DNA of 64,000 nt from Actinomyces capricornis (GTDB lineage Bacteria > Actinomycetota > Actinomycetes > Actinomycetales > Actinomycetaceae). The position numbers were made by a program, and so were the translations under genes. Below, piece by piece: positions 8,446 to 17,897 of the stretch. The notes below the pieces were generated by a model, which saw nothing but the letters and a program-made list of their open reading frames with translations, was not told the origin of the DNA and searched no databases. The stretch is from assembly GCF_019974135.1 (NCBI RefSeq), contig NZ_AP025017.1:2046001-2110000 (forward strand), given 5' to 3'. Positions within the stretch are counted from its first letter, which is position 1; each line of letters begins with the position of its first letter.

Positions 8446-11400
8446 GTGTCCCCAACCTGGTGGCAGCGCCCCCGCGCGCTGCGGCATCCCGCGCGTCCCG
8501 CCGCGGCCAGGCGTCAGCGTCGGCTGGGGGCCTTCATGGCCGGACTCCTCGCCCTCCTGGCCCTGGGCGCCCTGCCCCCCGTCCTCCATCCCAGCCCCGC
8601 CCAAGCCGTCCAGGGCAACCCGGCCGGAGGGCTGGGCAGGTACCAGCAGGTCATCGACTGGATCGACTGGACCGACGGCGGCAGGGCCGCTCTGAGCACG
8701 GGGAGCAGCTACACCCGCTGGTCCACCCCGACCCAGGCCTCGGCGCGCCCGGCCACCTGGCGCGCCTCCCAGTGCACCATCTCGCGCAACAGCGGCAACC
8801 TCGTCCTGGGCTACGAGCCCGGGAGCTGGCGGGGCGACGGACTGGCCCGCCTCTACAACAACGGCGCGAACTACTCCCAGGGCAATGCCGGGCGCAGCGC
8901 CAGGAGCGGCCTGCCCATCGGCATCGCCAACCTCGATCGGGCCAACATCAACAATCCCGTGACGGTCACCTTCTCCGTGTCCTGCCGCACCTACCTCATC
9001 TTCTCCGAGACCCAGCCCGGGCAGGGCGCCATCGACGCCCTGCCCAAGAGGGAGATCCCCATGGCCGGGATGGTGGTGGCCGATGCGGAGTCCTCCACCT
9101 GGGATACGGGCAGGAATCTGGGGGAGTCCATCACGGCCCACGCCGACTCAGGGCGCTACCGCCTCCTGGAGTCCGCCCGCAGCGCCGGCTGCACCACCGA
9201 TTCCCGCGGGGAGTGGAACACCTTCTCCGATGTCACCGGCGAGCGCTACACGGGCCTGAGGCTGCGCTCCAGCTCCACCCAGTGCTCCAACCGCGCCGGG
9301 GGGTGGGGGCCGGTCTCTGTCCTCTTCGTCGAGGGCGCCTCCACCACCAATGTCCAGATGATCGCCACCGGCAACTCCGCCGTCGCCTTCGGAGTCGTCG
9401 GGTACATGGACTTCGGCGACGCCCCGGAGTCCTACGGGGCCGCCGGCTCCGCCTTCCAGCCCACCTGGAGCGGCGGCCTCGTCGGTACCGACATCCGCTC
9501 CGACTCATGGTTCTCCACCGCCTTCAACATCACGGCCGCCGCCACTGGCGGGCAGGTGGCCACCGCCGGCCCCCCGGCCACCCGCCTGGGCGCCACCACG
9601 GACTCCGAGACCAGCGCCCGCTTCTCCCCTGACGCCACCGGTGACGATCAGGACGCCGGCCTGGCCGGCACTCCCGGGGCCGGCGACGAGGACGCCCTGC
9701 CCTCCCACGTCCAGCTCAGCGCCATCCAGGGGCAGTCCTTCCGCCAGGAGGTCGCCTGCACCGGGCCGGGCCAGGTGCGCGGATGGATCGACTGGAACCG
9801 GGACGGCGCCTTCGACCCCGATACCGAGGCCAGCACCCAGGAGGAGTGCGCCGGTGGCAGCGCCACCCCCCAGTGGGAGGTGCCCCTGACGGCCCTGCGC
9901 TCGGTCCTCGGCGAGGACGGCGGCACCAACACCTTCATGCGCCTGCGCATCTCCAATGACAGGCTCCCCGACGGCTCCTACATTCCCCTGGAGCCCACCG
10001 GCGTCACCGGCTCGGGCGAGGTCGAGGACTACACCGCCTCGGTCTTCCTGCCCTCCCTCACCCTGGTCAAGACCGTCGACGCCACCTGGGCGGGCGCCTC
10101 CACCCTGGAGGCCGCCCACTGGCGGCTCAGCGCCACCCCCGCGCAGCCCGGCGCCGCCCCCGTGCTCTCCGGCGACGGAGGCGCCCCCCAGGCCCCCGTC
10201 CTGCCCGGCACCTACACCCTGGCCGAGACCGAGACCTCCGCCCACCCCTTCTCCCCGGGCTATCAGCCCCAGGGATGGGTGTGCTACCAGAGCCCCGGCA
10301 CCCTCGTCCCCGAGGGCTACACCTACACCTCCAGTGACGGGCCGGTCTCCGAGGCCGGGCAGACCACCGGTACGGTGGAGATCAGGAACCAGGACCGCGT
10401 CACCTGCGAGATCACCAACAAGGCCCTGCCCACCACCCTGAGCTGGACCAAGACCGATGAGGACGGCCGGCTCCTGGGCGGCTCCCAGTGGAGCGTGACC
10501 CCCGTGGGGCCCGACGGCGCCGAGGGCCGGCCCACGGCCGTCACCGACAACTCCGCACCCGATACCGACCCCGCCGAGGGGCGGATCACCGTCACCGACC
10601 TGGCCTGGGGCACCTACCGGGTCCGTGAGACCGGCGCCCCCACCGGATACAACCTCACCACCGAGGTCAAGGAGGGCCGCTACGTCGGGGGCGGCCCCAG
10701 CAGCGCCATCGACCTGGGCGCCGTCGTCAACACCCGGATCACCGGGAGTGCGACCTGGACCAAGGTCAACCACAAGGACCAGCCCCTGGGAGGCTCCCAG
10801 TGGACCCTCACCCCGGTGGAGCCCGGCGGCGACCCCATCGAGATCACCGACTGCGAGGGCGCGTGCTCCGAGCAGTCCGTGGACCGCAACGAGGCTGCCG
10901 GCGCCTTCACCGTCGAGAACCTTCCCTACGGCCGCTACACCCTGGTGGAGTCCGCCGCCCCCACCGGCTACCGGCTCGAGACCGCCCCCCACGAGGTCGC
11001 CATCACCACCCAGGGGCAGAGACTCGACCTGGGACGGATCCTCAACGAGCCCATCACCGGCACCGCCACCTGGACCAAGACCGACGAGGACGGCGTCGCC
11101 CTGGCGGGATCCGCCTGGCGCCTGACCCCGGTGGATCCCTCCGGCACCCCCATCGAGATCGCCGACTGCGTCCTGGTCTGCTCCGAGCAGTCCCGGGACC
11201 GCAACCCGGCCGCCGGGGCCTTCACCGTCCCCGATCTCACCTACGGCCGCTACACCCTGGTGGAGACCACCGCCCCCACCGGCTACCGGCTCGAGACCGC
11301 CCCCCACGAGGTCGCCATCACCACCCAGGGGCAGAGCGTCGATGCGGGCGCCGTCATCAACCAGCGGATCACCGGCACCCTGACCTGGACGAAGGTCGAC

Positions 11401-12132
11401 GATGAGGGCACGCCCCTGGAGGGCTCCCAGTGGACCCTGACCCCCACCCGGCCCTCGGGCGACGCCGTCGAGATCACCGACTGCGTCCAGGTGTGCTCCG
11501 AGCAGTCCCTCGACAAGGACCCCCTGCCCGGCGTCCTGTCCGTCCCCGACGTCGCCTACGGCCGCTACACCCTGGTGGAGTCCGTAGCCCCCACCGGCTA
11601 CCGGCTCGACACCACCCCCATCGACGCCGAGATCAGCCTCCAGGACCAGCGCCTCGACCTCGGCCCCATCCTCAACGAGCCCATCACCGGCACCGTCACC
11701 TGGCGCAAGACCGACGAGAGCGGCACCCTCCTGGGCGGCTCGGCCTGGCGGCTGACCCCCACGGCGCCCGGGGCCACGGCACTGGAGATCGACGACTGCG
11801 CCGAGGTGTGCCCCGAGGACTCCGCGGACCAGGACCCCACCGCGGGCGTCCTGCGCCTGACGGGCGTGACCCACGGCAGCTACACCCTGGTGGAGTCCGC
11901 CGCCCCCACCGGCTACCAGCTCGACACGACCCCCCGGCAGGTCACCATCGATACGCAGGACCAGGCCGTCGGCCTGGGCGACATCGTCAATCGGAAGTCG
12001 GCCGCCCCGGCGATCCCCCTGACCGGGGGCCGCGGCGCCCACCTCTTCCTCATCGCCGGCGGCGTGCTCAGCGCGGCCGCGCTCCTGGTCCCCCTCATCC
12101 GCAGGCGCCGCCGTCGGGATGCCGCATGCTGA
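8446..12132 (+). CDS. Fimbrial tip-type adhesin 2 with B-type repeats, LPXTG-like anchored
   Basis: A surface protein of 1228 residues. A long signal sequence (hydrophobic about 29-48, likely cleavage after HPSPAQA near 54) is followed by an N-terminal adhesin region paralogous to adhesin 1 (VIDWIDWTDG, MVVADAESS, DFGDAPESYG). GEVEDY lies at 524-529. Five Cna-B-like repeats of about 105 residues follow from about 664. Each has a W-T-K/R-K/V type start, and most have a D-C-x3-C pair and an E-box (YTLVESAAPTGYRL). The sorting signal IPLTG is at about 1190, followed by a membrane span and an Arg-rich tail ending in Cys. GTG 8446 is set by GGAGGAG. The stop overlaps the sortase start (TGATG), so the two are translationally coupled. 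It is likely a second tip or accessory pilin. Confidence 0.82.
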   Translation: MSPTWWQRPRALRHPARPAAARRQRRLGAFMAGLLALLALGALPPVLHPSPAQAVQGNPAGGLGRYQQVIDWIDWTDGGRAALSTGSSYTRWSTPTQASARPATWRASQCTISRNSGNLVLGYEPGSWRGDGLARLYNNGANYSQGNAGRSARSGLPIGIANLDRANINNPVTVTFSVSCRTYLIFSETQPGQGAIDALPKREIPMAGMVVADAESSTWDTGRNLGESITAHADSGRYRLLESARSAGCTTDSRGEWNTFSDVTGERYTGLRLRSSSTQCSNRAGGWGPVSVLFVEGASTTNVQMIATGNSAVAFGVVGYMDFGDAPESYGAAGSAFQPTWSGGLVGTDIRSDSWFSTAFNITAAATGGQVATAGPPATRLGATTDSETSARFSPDATGDDQDAGLAGTPGAGDEDALPSHVQLSAIQGQSFRQEVACTGPGQVRGWIDWNRDGAFDPDTEASTQEECAGGSATPQWEVPLTALRSVLGEDGGTNTFMRLRISNDRLPDGSYIPLEPTGVTGSGEVEDYTASVFLPSLTLVKTVDATWAGASTLEAAHWRLSATPAQPGAAPVLSGDGGAPQAPVLPGTYTLAETETSAHPFSPGYQPQGWVCYQSPGTLVPEGYTYTSSDGPVSEAGQTTGTVEIRNQDRVTCEITNKALPTTLSWTKTDEDGRLLGGSQWSVTPVGPDGAEGRPTAVTDNSAPDTDPAEGRITVTDLAWGTYRVRETGAPTGYNLTTEVKEGRYVGGGPSSAIDLGAVVNTRITGSATWTKVNHKDQPLGGSQWTLTPVEPGGDPIEITDCEGACSEQSVDRNEAAGAFTVENLPYGRYTLVESAAPTGYRLETAPHEVAITTQGQRLDLGRILNEPITGTATWTKTDEDGVALAGSAWRLTPVDPSGTPIEIADCVLVCSEQSRDRNPAAGAFTVPDLTYGRYTLVETTAPTGYRLETAPHEVAITTQGQSVDAGAVINQRITGTLTWTKVDDEGTPLEGSQWTLTPTRPSGDAVEITDCVQVCSEQSLDKDPLPGVLSVPDVAYGRYTLVESVAPTGYRLDTTPIDAEISLQDQRLDLGPILNEPITGTVTWRKTDESGTLLGGSAWRLTPTAPGATALEIDDCAEVCPEDSADQDPTAGVLRLTGVTHGSYTLVESAAPTGYQLDTTPRQVTIDTQDQAVGLGDIVNRKSAAPAIPLTGGRGAHLFLIAGGVLSAAALLVPLIRRRRRRDAAC
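10435..11998 (+). repeat. Five tandem B-type repeats with an exact 315-bp period
   Basis: Repeat units begin at about 10435, 10747, 11062, 11377 and 11692. The last four are spaced exactly 315 bp. DNA identity is high in places: 10926-11021 and 11241-11336 differ at only about 2-3 positions. Such repeats invite unequal recombination that changes stalk length between strains. Confidence 0.9.
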
Positions 12133-13376
12133 TGCCCCGCCCTCCCCGCGCCGCGCAGGCGCGCCGGGCCGGAGGCCGCCCCCAGCGCACTGATGCCCCG
12201 CACCGCCCGGCCCCCGCGCCGGGCGGGAGCCGGGGCGCAGGCGGCGCACGGCTCCGGGAGGCGGGCCGGCAGGGGCGGGGCCGGCGGGTCTGGAGGCTGT
12301 CGATCTCCGCGCTCATCACCTGCCTGCTGGCCGAGGCCGGGATGCTGCTCCTGGCCTACCCGACCGTGGCCGCCTGGTTCTCCCAGTACAACCAGTCCCA
12401 GGTCACCGGGAACTACGAGACCCAGGTGGCCGACGCCTTCCCCGACGCCGCCACCCAGCTGGCCCAGGCCCACGCCTACAACGACGCCCTGTCCGTGGGG
12501 GCGCTCCTGGAGGCCAACACCCATGTGCCCACGGGGGAGGGGGCCTCCCAGGACGAGTCCCTGGAGTACGACACGATCCTGTCGGCCAGCCCCGAGGGCC
12601 TCATGGCGCGCCTGCGCATCCCCGTCATCGACCTGGACCTGCCCGTCTACCACGGCACCTCCGATGAGACCCTGCTCAAGGGCCTGGGCCACCTGGAGGG
12701 CACCTCCCTGCCCGTGGGCGGCCCCGGCACCCGCTCAGTGGTCACCGGCCACCGGGGCCTGGCCGACGCCACCATGTTCACCCACCTGGACCGCGTGGGG
12801 GAGGGGGACACCTTCTCCATCGAGGTCTTCGGGGAGGTCCTCGTCTACCGCGTCATCGAGACCCGGGTGGTCAACCCCGACGAGACCGAGGCCCTGCGCG
12901 CCCAGGAGGGCAAGGACCTCATGACCCTGGTCACCTGCACCCCCCTGGGCATCAACACCCACCGCATCCTGGTCACCGGTGAGCGCGTCTTCCCCACCCC
13001 CCAGGAGGCCATCGACTCCGCGGGGGCGGCGCCCGACGTGCCCCACTTCCCCTGGTGGGCGGTGGCACTGGCCGCCGGCCAGATCCTGCTCGGGGCCTAC
13101 CTGTGGCGCACCGGCTACGGCGCCGCCCGCCGCGAGCGGGCCGGCGGGGTCCCGCGCCGCGGCCGCAGGCCCCGTAGCGGCCGCGGAGCGCGGGCGGCAC
13201 TGCGCCCGCGGCACGGCAACGCGCGCCGGGGAGGCCTGTGGCGCCGCCGCCGTCACGCCGGCGGCCGGGCGGCCGCAGGCGCACCACGGTGCGACACGCC
13301 CGAGCGCGGGGGACGGGTGGGCGGTCTCACAGGACTGGACCGGCCATCCGGGTTCCAGTCCGGGGCCCGGCGCTGA
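12132..13376 (+). CDS. srtC: Class C (pilus-specific) sortase
   Basis: A membrane transpeptidase that joins pilin subunits. ATG 12132 overlaps the adhesin stop by one base (TGATG); an in-frame ATG at 12126 is also possible. It has 414 residues. There is an N-terminal basic region and a membrane span (about [20 protein letters not shown]). The sortase catalytic triad is His207 in VVTGHRGL, Cys269 in TLVTCTP and Arg278 in [10 protein letters not shown] second membrane span ([18 protein letters not shown]) follows, as in class C enzymes. The usual lid motif D-P-W/F is not evident before LMARLRIP. The last 80 or so residues are Arg/Gly-rich and may be chance coding into the rpsJ leader. Confidence 0.93.
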   Translation: MPRPPRAAQARRAGGRPQRTDAPHRPAPAPGGSRGAGGARLREAGRQGRGRRVWRLSISALITCLLAEAGMLLLAYPTVAAWFSQYNQSQVTGNYETQVADAFPDAATQLAQAHAYNDALSVGALLEANTHVPTGEGASQDESLEYDTILSASPEGLMARLRIPVIDLDLPVYHGTSDETLLKGLGHLEGTSLPVGGPGTRSVVTGHRGLADATMFTHLDRVGEGDTFSIEVFGEVLVYRVIETRVVNPDETEALRAQEGKDLMTLVTCTPLGINTHRILVTGERVFPTPQEAIDSAGAAPDVPHFPWWAVALAAGQILLGAYLWRTGYGAARRERAGGVPRRGRRPRSGRGARAALRPRHGNARRGGLWRRRRHAGGRAAAGAPRCDTPERGGRVGGLTGLDRPSGFQSGARR

Positions 13377-13552
13377 TAGCGTTATTCGGCCGGTGAGGGG
13401 CTCCCCTCCTCACGGCCGCATCCCGGGCCCAGCCCGGGAGTCCAGTCTGACGGGCCGATCCTCCGATCGGATTCCCGTGTGTCCAGACCGGTCCGCACCC
13501 CGAGGAGCACTCAGGGGCCCGTGCGCGTCGCACTGCGACACGCCCGAGCGCG
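13289..13552 (+). repeat. 19-bp perfect direct repeat spanning sortase end and rpsJ leader
   Basis: TGCGACACGCCCGAGCGCG occurs at 13289-13307, inside the sortase 3' end, and again at 13534-13552, in the rpsJ leader. The copies are 245 bp apart. This is longer than expected by chance in 250 bp, even at high GC, and could mark a past duplication. Confidence 0.7.
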
Positions 13553-13590
13553 TGGACCGGCAGAAGCAAGTACAAGAGAGGTTAGGCGCC
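13353..13590 (+). promoter_or_regulatory. Promoter and structured leader of the S10 operon
   Basis: TTCCAG at 13353-13358 and TAGCGT at 13377-13382, 18 bp apart, are a possible promoter overlapping the sortase stop. The roughly 200-nt leader holds several short hairpins: GTGAGG with CCTCAC near 13392-13412, CCCGGG with CCCGGG near 13424-13440, and CCGATC with GATCGG near 13455-13471. A regulated leader is possible; no known motif was recognised. Confidence 0.35.
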
Positions 13591-13899
13591 ATGGCGGGAC
13601 AGAAGATCCGCATCCGGCTCAAGTCCTACGACCACGAGGTCATCGACTCCTCGGCGCGCAAGATCGTCGACGTCGTGACCCGCGCAGGTGCGACGGTCGT
13701 GGGCCCCGTGCCGCTGCCGACCGAGAAGAACGTGTTCTGCGTCATCCGGTCGCCGCACAAGTACAAGGACAGCCGCGAGCACTTCGAGATGCGCACGCAC
13801 AAGCGGCTGATCGACATCGTCGACCCGACGCCCAAGGCCGTCGACTCGCTCATGCGACTCGACCTGCCCGCCGACGTCAACATCGAGATCAAGCTCTGA
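13591..13899 (+). CDS. rpsJ: 30S ribosomal protein S10
   Basis: A 102-residue head protein of the small subunit, also the NusE antitermination factor. The start ATG 13591 follows AGAGAGG at 13575-13581. Family hallmarks are [14 protein letters not shown] near the start, GPVPLPT, and [19 protein letters not shown] in the middle. It is the first gene of the S10 operon; rplC follows 8 bases later. The frame is open far upstream, but the protein homology begins here. Confidence 0.98.
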   Translation: MAGQKIRIRLKSYDHEVIDSSARKIVDVVTRAGATVVGPVPLPTEKNVFCVIRSPHKYKDSREHFEMRTHKRLIDIVDPTPKAVDSLMRLDLPADVNIEIKL

Positions 13900-13907
13900 G
13901 GATCGCC

Positions 13908-14576
13908 ATGACAACGCTTCACACGCCGGCTGCCGCCGCGCCTGCCAAGGCGCTGCTCGGCATCAAGCTCGGCATGACCCAGATCTGGGACGAGAACGGG
14001 GTCCTGCGCCCCGTCACCGTCGTGCGGGTCGACACCAACGTCGTCACCCAAATCCGCACCATTGAGACCGATGGCTACGAGGCCGTCCAGCTCGCCTTCG
14101 GCGAGATCGACGAGCGCAAGGTGACCAAGCCCCTGGCCGGTCACTTCGCCAAGGCCGGGGTCGCCCCCCGCCGCCACGTCGCCGAGGTGCGCACCTCCCT
14201 GGCCGGCGAGTTCACCCCCGGCCAGGAGCTGGGCGCCGACACCTTCGAGGTCGGCCAGCTGGTCGACGTCACCGGCACCTCCAAGGGCAAGGGCTTCGCG
14301 GGCGTCATGAAGCGCCACGGCTTCGCCGGCGTCGGCGCCTCCCACGGCGCCCACCGCAACCACCGCAAGCCCGGCTCCATCGGGGCCTGCGCCACCCCCG
14401 GCCGCATCTTCAAGGGCCTGCGCATGGCCGGCCGCATGGGCCACGTCAAGCGCACCGTGCAGAACCTGAAGATCCGCGGCGTGGACGTCGACAAGGGCGT
14501 CCTGCTCGTCAACGGCGCCATCCCCGGCCCCAAGGGGTCGGTCGTCGTCGTCCGTACCGCCGTGAAGGGAGCCTGA
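13908..14576 (+). CDS. rplC: 50S ribosomal protein L3
   Basis: 222 residues. L3 is an early assembly protein whose loop reaches the peptidyl transferase centre. The conserved stretch [19 protein letters not shown] followed by [16 protein letters not shown] is clear. The N-terminus has a short Ala-rich extension before [16 protein letters not shown] overlapping the rpsJ stop serves as ribosome binding site. The gene is tightly packed in the S10 operon. Confidence 0.98.
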   Translation: MTTLHTPAAAAPAKALLGIKLGMTQIWDENGVLRPVTVVRVDTNVVTQIRTIETDGYEAVQLAFGEIDERKVTKPLAGHFAKAGVAPRRHVAEVRTSLAGEFTPGQELGADTFEVGQLVDVTGTSKGKGFAGVMKRHGFAGVGASHGAHRNHRKPGSIGACATPGRIFKGLRMAGRMGHVKRTVQNLKIRGVDVDKGVLLVNGAIPGPKGSVVVVRTAVKGA

Positions 14577-14580
14577 GACC

Positions 14581-15225
14581 ATGACTGAGGCACTCACCGT
14601 CGACATCGTCGACTCCAAGGGCGTGAAGACCGGCTCCGTCGACCTCCCCGCGGAGATCTTCGACACCGAGCTCAACATCCCGCTCATGCACCAGGTCGTC
14701 GTGGCCCAGCTCGCCGCGGCCCGCCAGGGCACCCACGCCACCAAGACCCGTGGCGCCGTGCGCGGCGGCGGGCGCAAGCCCTACCGCCAGAAGGGCACCG
14801 GCCGCGCCCGTCAGGGCTCGACCCGCGCCCCCCAGTTCGTCGGCGGAGGCACCGTCCACGGGCCCCAGCCGCGCGACTACAACCAGCGCACCCCCAAGAA
14901 GATGAAGGCCGCCGCCCTGCGCTCGGCCCTGTCGGACCGCGCCCGCAACGGCCGCATCCACGTCATCACCGAGTTCGTCACCACCGAGGCGCCCTCCACC
15001 AAGGCCGCCCTGGCGGCCCTGCGCCACCTCACCGACCGCAAGGCGCTGGTCGTGGTCAGCCGCGAGGACGACCTCAGCCGCCTGAGCCTGCGCAACGCCC
15101 CCGAGGCGCACGTCCTGTGGGCCGACCAGCTCAACACCTACGACGTCCTCAACTCCGACGACGTCGTCTTCACAGCCGACGCCCTGGACGGCTTCCTGGG
15201 CACGGGCGAGGAGGAGTCCAAGTGA
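14581..15225 (+). CDS. rplD: 50S ribosomal protein L4
   Basis: 214 residues. L4 lines the nascent peptide tunnel. The extended loop is visible as [21 protein letters not shown] followed by [14 protein letters not shown]. In enterobacteria L4 represses the S10 operon, but whether it does so here is unknown. ATG 14581 lies 4 bases after rplC, and the stop overlaps the rplW start (GTGA). Confidence 0.98.
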   Translation: MTEALTVDIVDSKGVKTGSVDLPAEIFDTELNIPLMHQVVVAQLAAARQGTHATKTRGAVRGGGRKPYRQKGTGRARQGSTRAPQFVGGGTVHGPQPRDYNQRTPKKMKAAALRSALSDRARNGRIHVITEFVTTEAPSTKAALAALRHLTDRKALVVVSREDDLSRLSLRNAPEAHVLWADQLNTYDVLNSDDVVFTADALDGFLGTGEEESK

Positions 15226-15527
15226 GCCTCGAGAAGTCCAAGAACCCCCGCGACGTCATCATCGCGCCGGTCGTCTCCGAGAAGTCCTACACCTGCATGG
15301 ACCGCGGCCAGTACACGTTCATCGTGGCGCCGAGCGCCAACAAGACCGAGATCAAGCAGGCCGTCGAGGCGATCTTCTCGGTCAAGGTCGACTCGGTCAA
15401 CACGATCAACCGCAAGGGCAAGCGGCGCCGCACACGCACCGGCATGGGCAAGTCGAAGGACACCAAGCGCGCGATCGTCACGCTGCGCGAGGGCACCATC
15501 GACATCTTCGGCGACGTCACCCAGTGA
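15222..15527 (+). CDS. rplW: 50S ribosomal protein L23
   Basis: 101 residues. L23 sits at the tunnel exit and docks trigger factor and SRP. The start is GTG 15222, overlapping the rplD stop by 4 bases, which gives the expected N-terminus before [13 protein letters not shown]. The C-terminal half has the basic segment [20 protein letters not shown]. The upstream part of the same open frame is not homologous and is ignored. Confidence 0.97.
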   Translation: MSLEKSKNPRDVIIAPVVSEKSYTCMDRGQYTFIVAPSANKTEIKQAVEAIFSVKVDSVNTINRKGKRRRTRTGMGKSKDTKRAIVTLREGTIDIFGDVTQ

Positions 15528-15548
15528 CCCGGAAGGTAGAGGATCGAT

Positions 15549-16385
15549 ATGGGAATCCGTAAGTACAAGCCCACGACCCCGGGTCGTCGCGGCTCCTCCG
15601 TGGCCGACTTCGTGGAGATCACCCGCAGCACGCCCGAGAAGTCCCTCGTGCGCCCCCTGCACAAGACCGGTGGTCGCAACTCCAGCGGTCGTATCACCAC
15701 CCGCCACAAGGGCGGCGGCCACAAGCGCGCCTACCGCGTCATCGACTTCCGTCGCCATGACAAGGACGGCGTGCCCGCCAAGGTCGCGCACATCGAGTAC
15801 GACCCCAACCGCACCGCGCGCATCGCCCTGCTGCACTACGCCGACGGCGAGAAGCGCTACATCATCGCCCCCAACAAGCTGCGCCAGGGCGACGTCGTCG
15901 AGTCCGGCCCCACCGCGGACATCAAGCCCGGCAACAGCCTCCAGCTGCGCCACATCCCCACCGGTACCGTGGTCCACGCCGTGGAGCTGCGCCCCGGGGG
16001 AGGGGCCAAGATCGCCCGCAGCGCCGGCACTTCGGTCCAGCTGGTGGCCAAGGAGGGCAAGTACGCGCAGCTGCGCATGCCCTCCGGCGAGATCCGCAAC
16101 GTCGAGGCCGCCTGCCGCGCGACCATCGGCGAGGTCGGCAACGCCGAGCAGTCCAACATCAACTGGGGCAAGGCCGGCCGTATGCGCTGGAAGGGCGTGC
16201 GCCCGACCGTGCGCGGTGTCGTCATGAACCCCGTGGACCACCCGCACGGTGGTGGTGAGGGCAAGACCTCCGGTGGTCGCCACCCCGTCTCCCCGTGGGG
16301 CAAGCCCGAGGGCCGTACCCGTCGTCCGAACAAGTCCAGCGACCGCCTCATCGTGCGTCGTCGTCGGACCGGCAAGAAGCGCTGA
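15549..16385 (+). CDS. rplB: 50S ribosomal protein L2
   Basis: 278 residues, full length. L2 is needed for subunit joining and peptidyl transferase activity. Hallmarks are the N-terminal [10 protein letters not shown], the 23S-binding [19 protein letters not shown], and the C-terminal [18 protein letters not shown] with its functionally important His. It is followed 12 bases later by rpsS. Confidence 0.98.
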   Translation: MGIRKYKPTTPGRRGSSVADFVEITRSTPEKSLVRPLHKTGGRNSSGRITTRHKGGGHKRAYRVIDFRRHDKDGVPAKVAHIEYDPNRTARIALLHYADGEKRYIIAPNKLRQGDVVESGPTADIKPGNSLQLRHIPTGTVVHAVELRPGGGAKIARSAGTSVQLVAKEGKYAQLRMPSGEIRNVEAACRATIGEVGNAEQSNINWGKAGRMRWKGVRPTVRGVVMNPVDHPHGGGEGKTSGGRHPVSPWGKPEGRTRRPNKSSDRLIVRRRRTGKKR

Positions 16386-16397
16386 TAGGAGCCCGAT

Positions 16398-16676
16398 ATG
16401 CCGCGTAGCCTGAAGAAGGGTCCCTTCGTCGACGACCACCTCCAGAAGAAGGTGGACGCCCAGAACGAGAAGGGCACCAAGAACGTCATCAAGACCTGGT
16501 CCCGTCGTTCGGTCATCACGCCGGACTTCCTCGGACACACCTTCGCCGTCCACGACGGCCGCAAGCACGTCCCGGTCTTCGTCACCGAGTCCATGGTGGG
16601 CCACAAGCTCGGCGAGTTCGCTCCGACCCGCACCTTCCGCGGGCACGTCAAGGACGATCGCAAGTCGCGTCGCTGA
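16398..16676 (+). CDS. rpsS: 30S ribosomal protein S19
   Basis: 92 residues, the usual length. S19 is in the 30S head and contacts S13 and A-site t[18 protein letters not shown] at the start and [19 protein letters not shown] near the end are diagnostic. A weak GGAG-type site precedes ATG 16398. Confidence 0.98.
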   Translation: MPRSLKKGPFVDDHLQKKVDAQNEKGTKNVIKTWSRRSVITPDFLGHTFAVHDGRKHVPVFVTESMVGHKLGEFAPTRTFRGHVKDDRKSRR

Positions 16677-16707
16677 CGCCGTCGGAAGCTAAGAGAGGCA
16701 GAGAACT

Positions 16708-17085
16708 ATGGAAGCCAAGGCGCAGGCCAAGTACGTGCGCTGCACGCCCATGAAGGCTCGCCGCGTCGTGGACGTCGTCCGCGGCAAGCGCGCCGTCGAG
16801 GCCGTCAACGTGCTGCGATTCGCACCGCAGGCCGCTGCGGTGCCAGTGCGCAAGGTCGTCGAGTCCGCCATCGCCAACGCTCGCTTCAAGGCCGAGCGCG
16901 ACGGTGAGCGCTTCGACGAGAACGACCTGTTCATCATCGAGGCATTCGCCGACGAGGGCCCCACCCTCAAGCGGTTCCGCCCGCGCGCCCAGGGGCGCGC
17001 CAGCCGGATCCTCAAGCGGACCAGCCACATCACCATCATCGTCGGCGAGAAGGCCGACTCCGCACGTCAGGAAGGAGCCCGGTAA
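16708..17085 (+). CDS. rplV: 50S ribosomal protein L22
   Basis: 125 residues. The L22 beta-hairpin lines the exit tunnel, a site of macrolide resistance changes. The N-terminal [20 protein letters not shown] and the hairpin [20 protein letters not shown] are visible. GAGAGG precedes the start. The TAA stop shares one base with the rpsC ATG. Confidence 0.98.
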   Translation: MEAKAQAKYVRCTPMKARRVVDVVRGKRAVEAVNVLRFAPQAAAVPVRKVVESAIANARFKAERDGERFDENDLFIIEAFADEGPTLKRFRPRAQGRASRILKRTSHITIIVGEKADSARQEGAR

Positions 17086-17894
17086 TGGGGCAGAAGGTCA
17101 ACCCGACCGGGTTCCGCCTGGGCATCACCACGGACCACCGCTCGCGCTGGTTCGCCGACTCCACCAAGCCCGGTCAGCGCTACCGCGACTTCGTGGAGGA
17201 GGATGTCAAGATCCGCCGCCTCATGGAGGACGGCATGGAGCGCGCGGGCATCTCCAAGGTCGACATCGAGCGCACCCGTGACCGTGTGCGCGTCGACCTG
17301 CACACCGCCCGCCCGGGCATCGTCATCGGCCGCCGCGGCGCCGAGGCCGAGCGCCTGCGCGGACAGCTGGAGAAGCTGACCGGCAAGCAGGTCCAGCTCA
17401 ACATCCTGGAGGTCAAGAGCCCCGACCTGGACGCCCAGCTCGTGGCCCAGGGCATCGCCGAGCAGCTGGCCTCCCGCGTCTCCTTCCGCCGCGCCATGCG
17501 CAAGGGCATGCAGTCGGCCATGCGCGCCGGCGCCAAGGGCATCCGGGTCCAGTGCTCGGGCCGCCTGGGCGGGGCCGAGATGAGCCGCAGCGAGTTCTAC
17601 CGCGAGGGGCGCGTGCCGCTGCACACCCTGCGGGCCAACATCGACTACGGCTTCTACGAGGCCAAGACCACCTTCGGCCGTCTCGGCGTCAAGGTGTGGA
17701 TCTACAAGGGCGACCTCACCGAGCGCGAGTTCGCCCGCCAGCAGGCCGAGTCCGGCTCCCGCGGGCGCGGCGGTCGCGGTGAGCGCCGCGGCGGGCGCCG
17801 TGGCGAGCGCGGAGCGCGTCAGAACAGCGAGCAGCAGGCCGAGCAGGCGCCGGCCGCCGAGAACGCTGCCGCCGAGCAGGGAACGGAGGCCTGA
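17085..17894 (+). CDS. rpsC: 30S ribosomal protein S3
   Basis: 269 residues. S3 shapes the mRNA entry tunnel and has helicase activity with S4 and S5. [14 protein letters not shown] opens the protein, and the KH domain holds the [10 protein letters not shown] loop. The C-terminal 50 residues form an Arg/Gly then Glu/Ala-rich tail ([19 protein letters not shown]), as in other actinobacteria. ATG 17085 overlaps the rplV stop. Confidence 0.98.
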   Translation: MGQKVNPTGFRLGITTDHRSRWFADSTKPGQRYRDFVEEDVKIRRLMEDGMERAGISKVDIERTRDRVRVDLHTARPGIVIGRRGAEAERLRGQLEKLTGKQVQLNILEVKSPDLDAQLVAQGIAEQLASRVSFRRAMRKGMQSAMRAGAKGIRVQCSGRLGGAEMSRSEFYREGRVPLHTLRANIDYGFYEAKTTFGRLGVKVWIYKGDLTEREFARQQAESGSRGRGGRGERRGGRRGERGARQNSEQQAEQAPAAENAAAEQGTEA

Positions 17895-17897
17895 GCC

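Noticed and set aside
10435..11998. CRISPR-like or satellite repeat
   Set aside because: The 315-bp period is a whole number of codons inside an unbroken adhesin frame with Cna-B motifs.
11430..12131. Upstream part of the open frame that contains the sortase
   Set aside because: It overlaps the adhesin 2 coding region in another frame with Arg/His/Pro-rich translation. The sortase homology and coupled start begin at 12132.
9505..12249. Very long minus-strand open frame opposite adhesin 2
   Set aside because: High GC removes stop codons from the antisense frame of a repeat-rich gene. The translation is Gly/Val/Gln-rich with no start context or homology. The plus strand has a signal peptide, repeats and a sorting signal.
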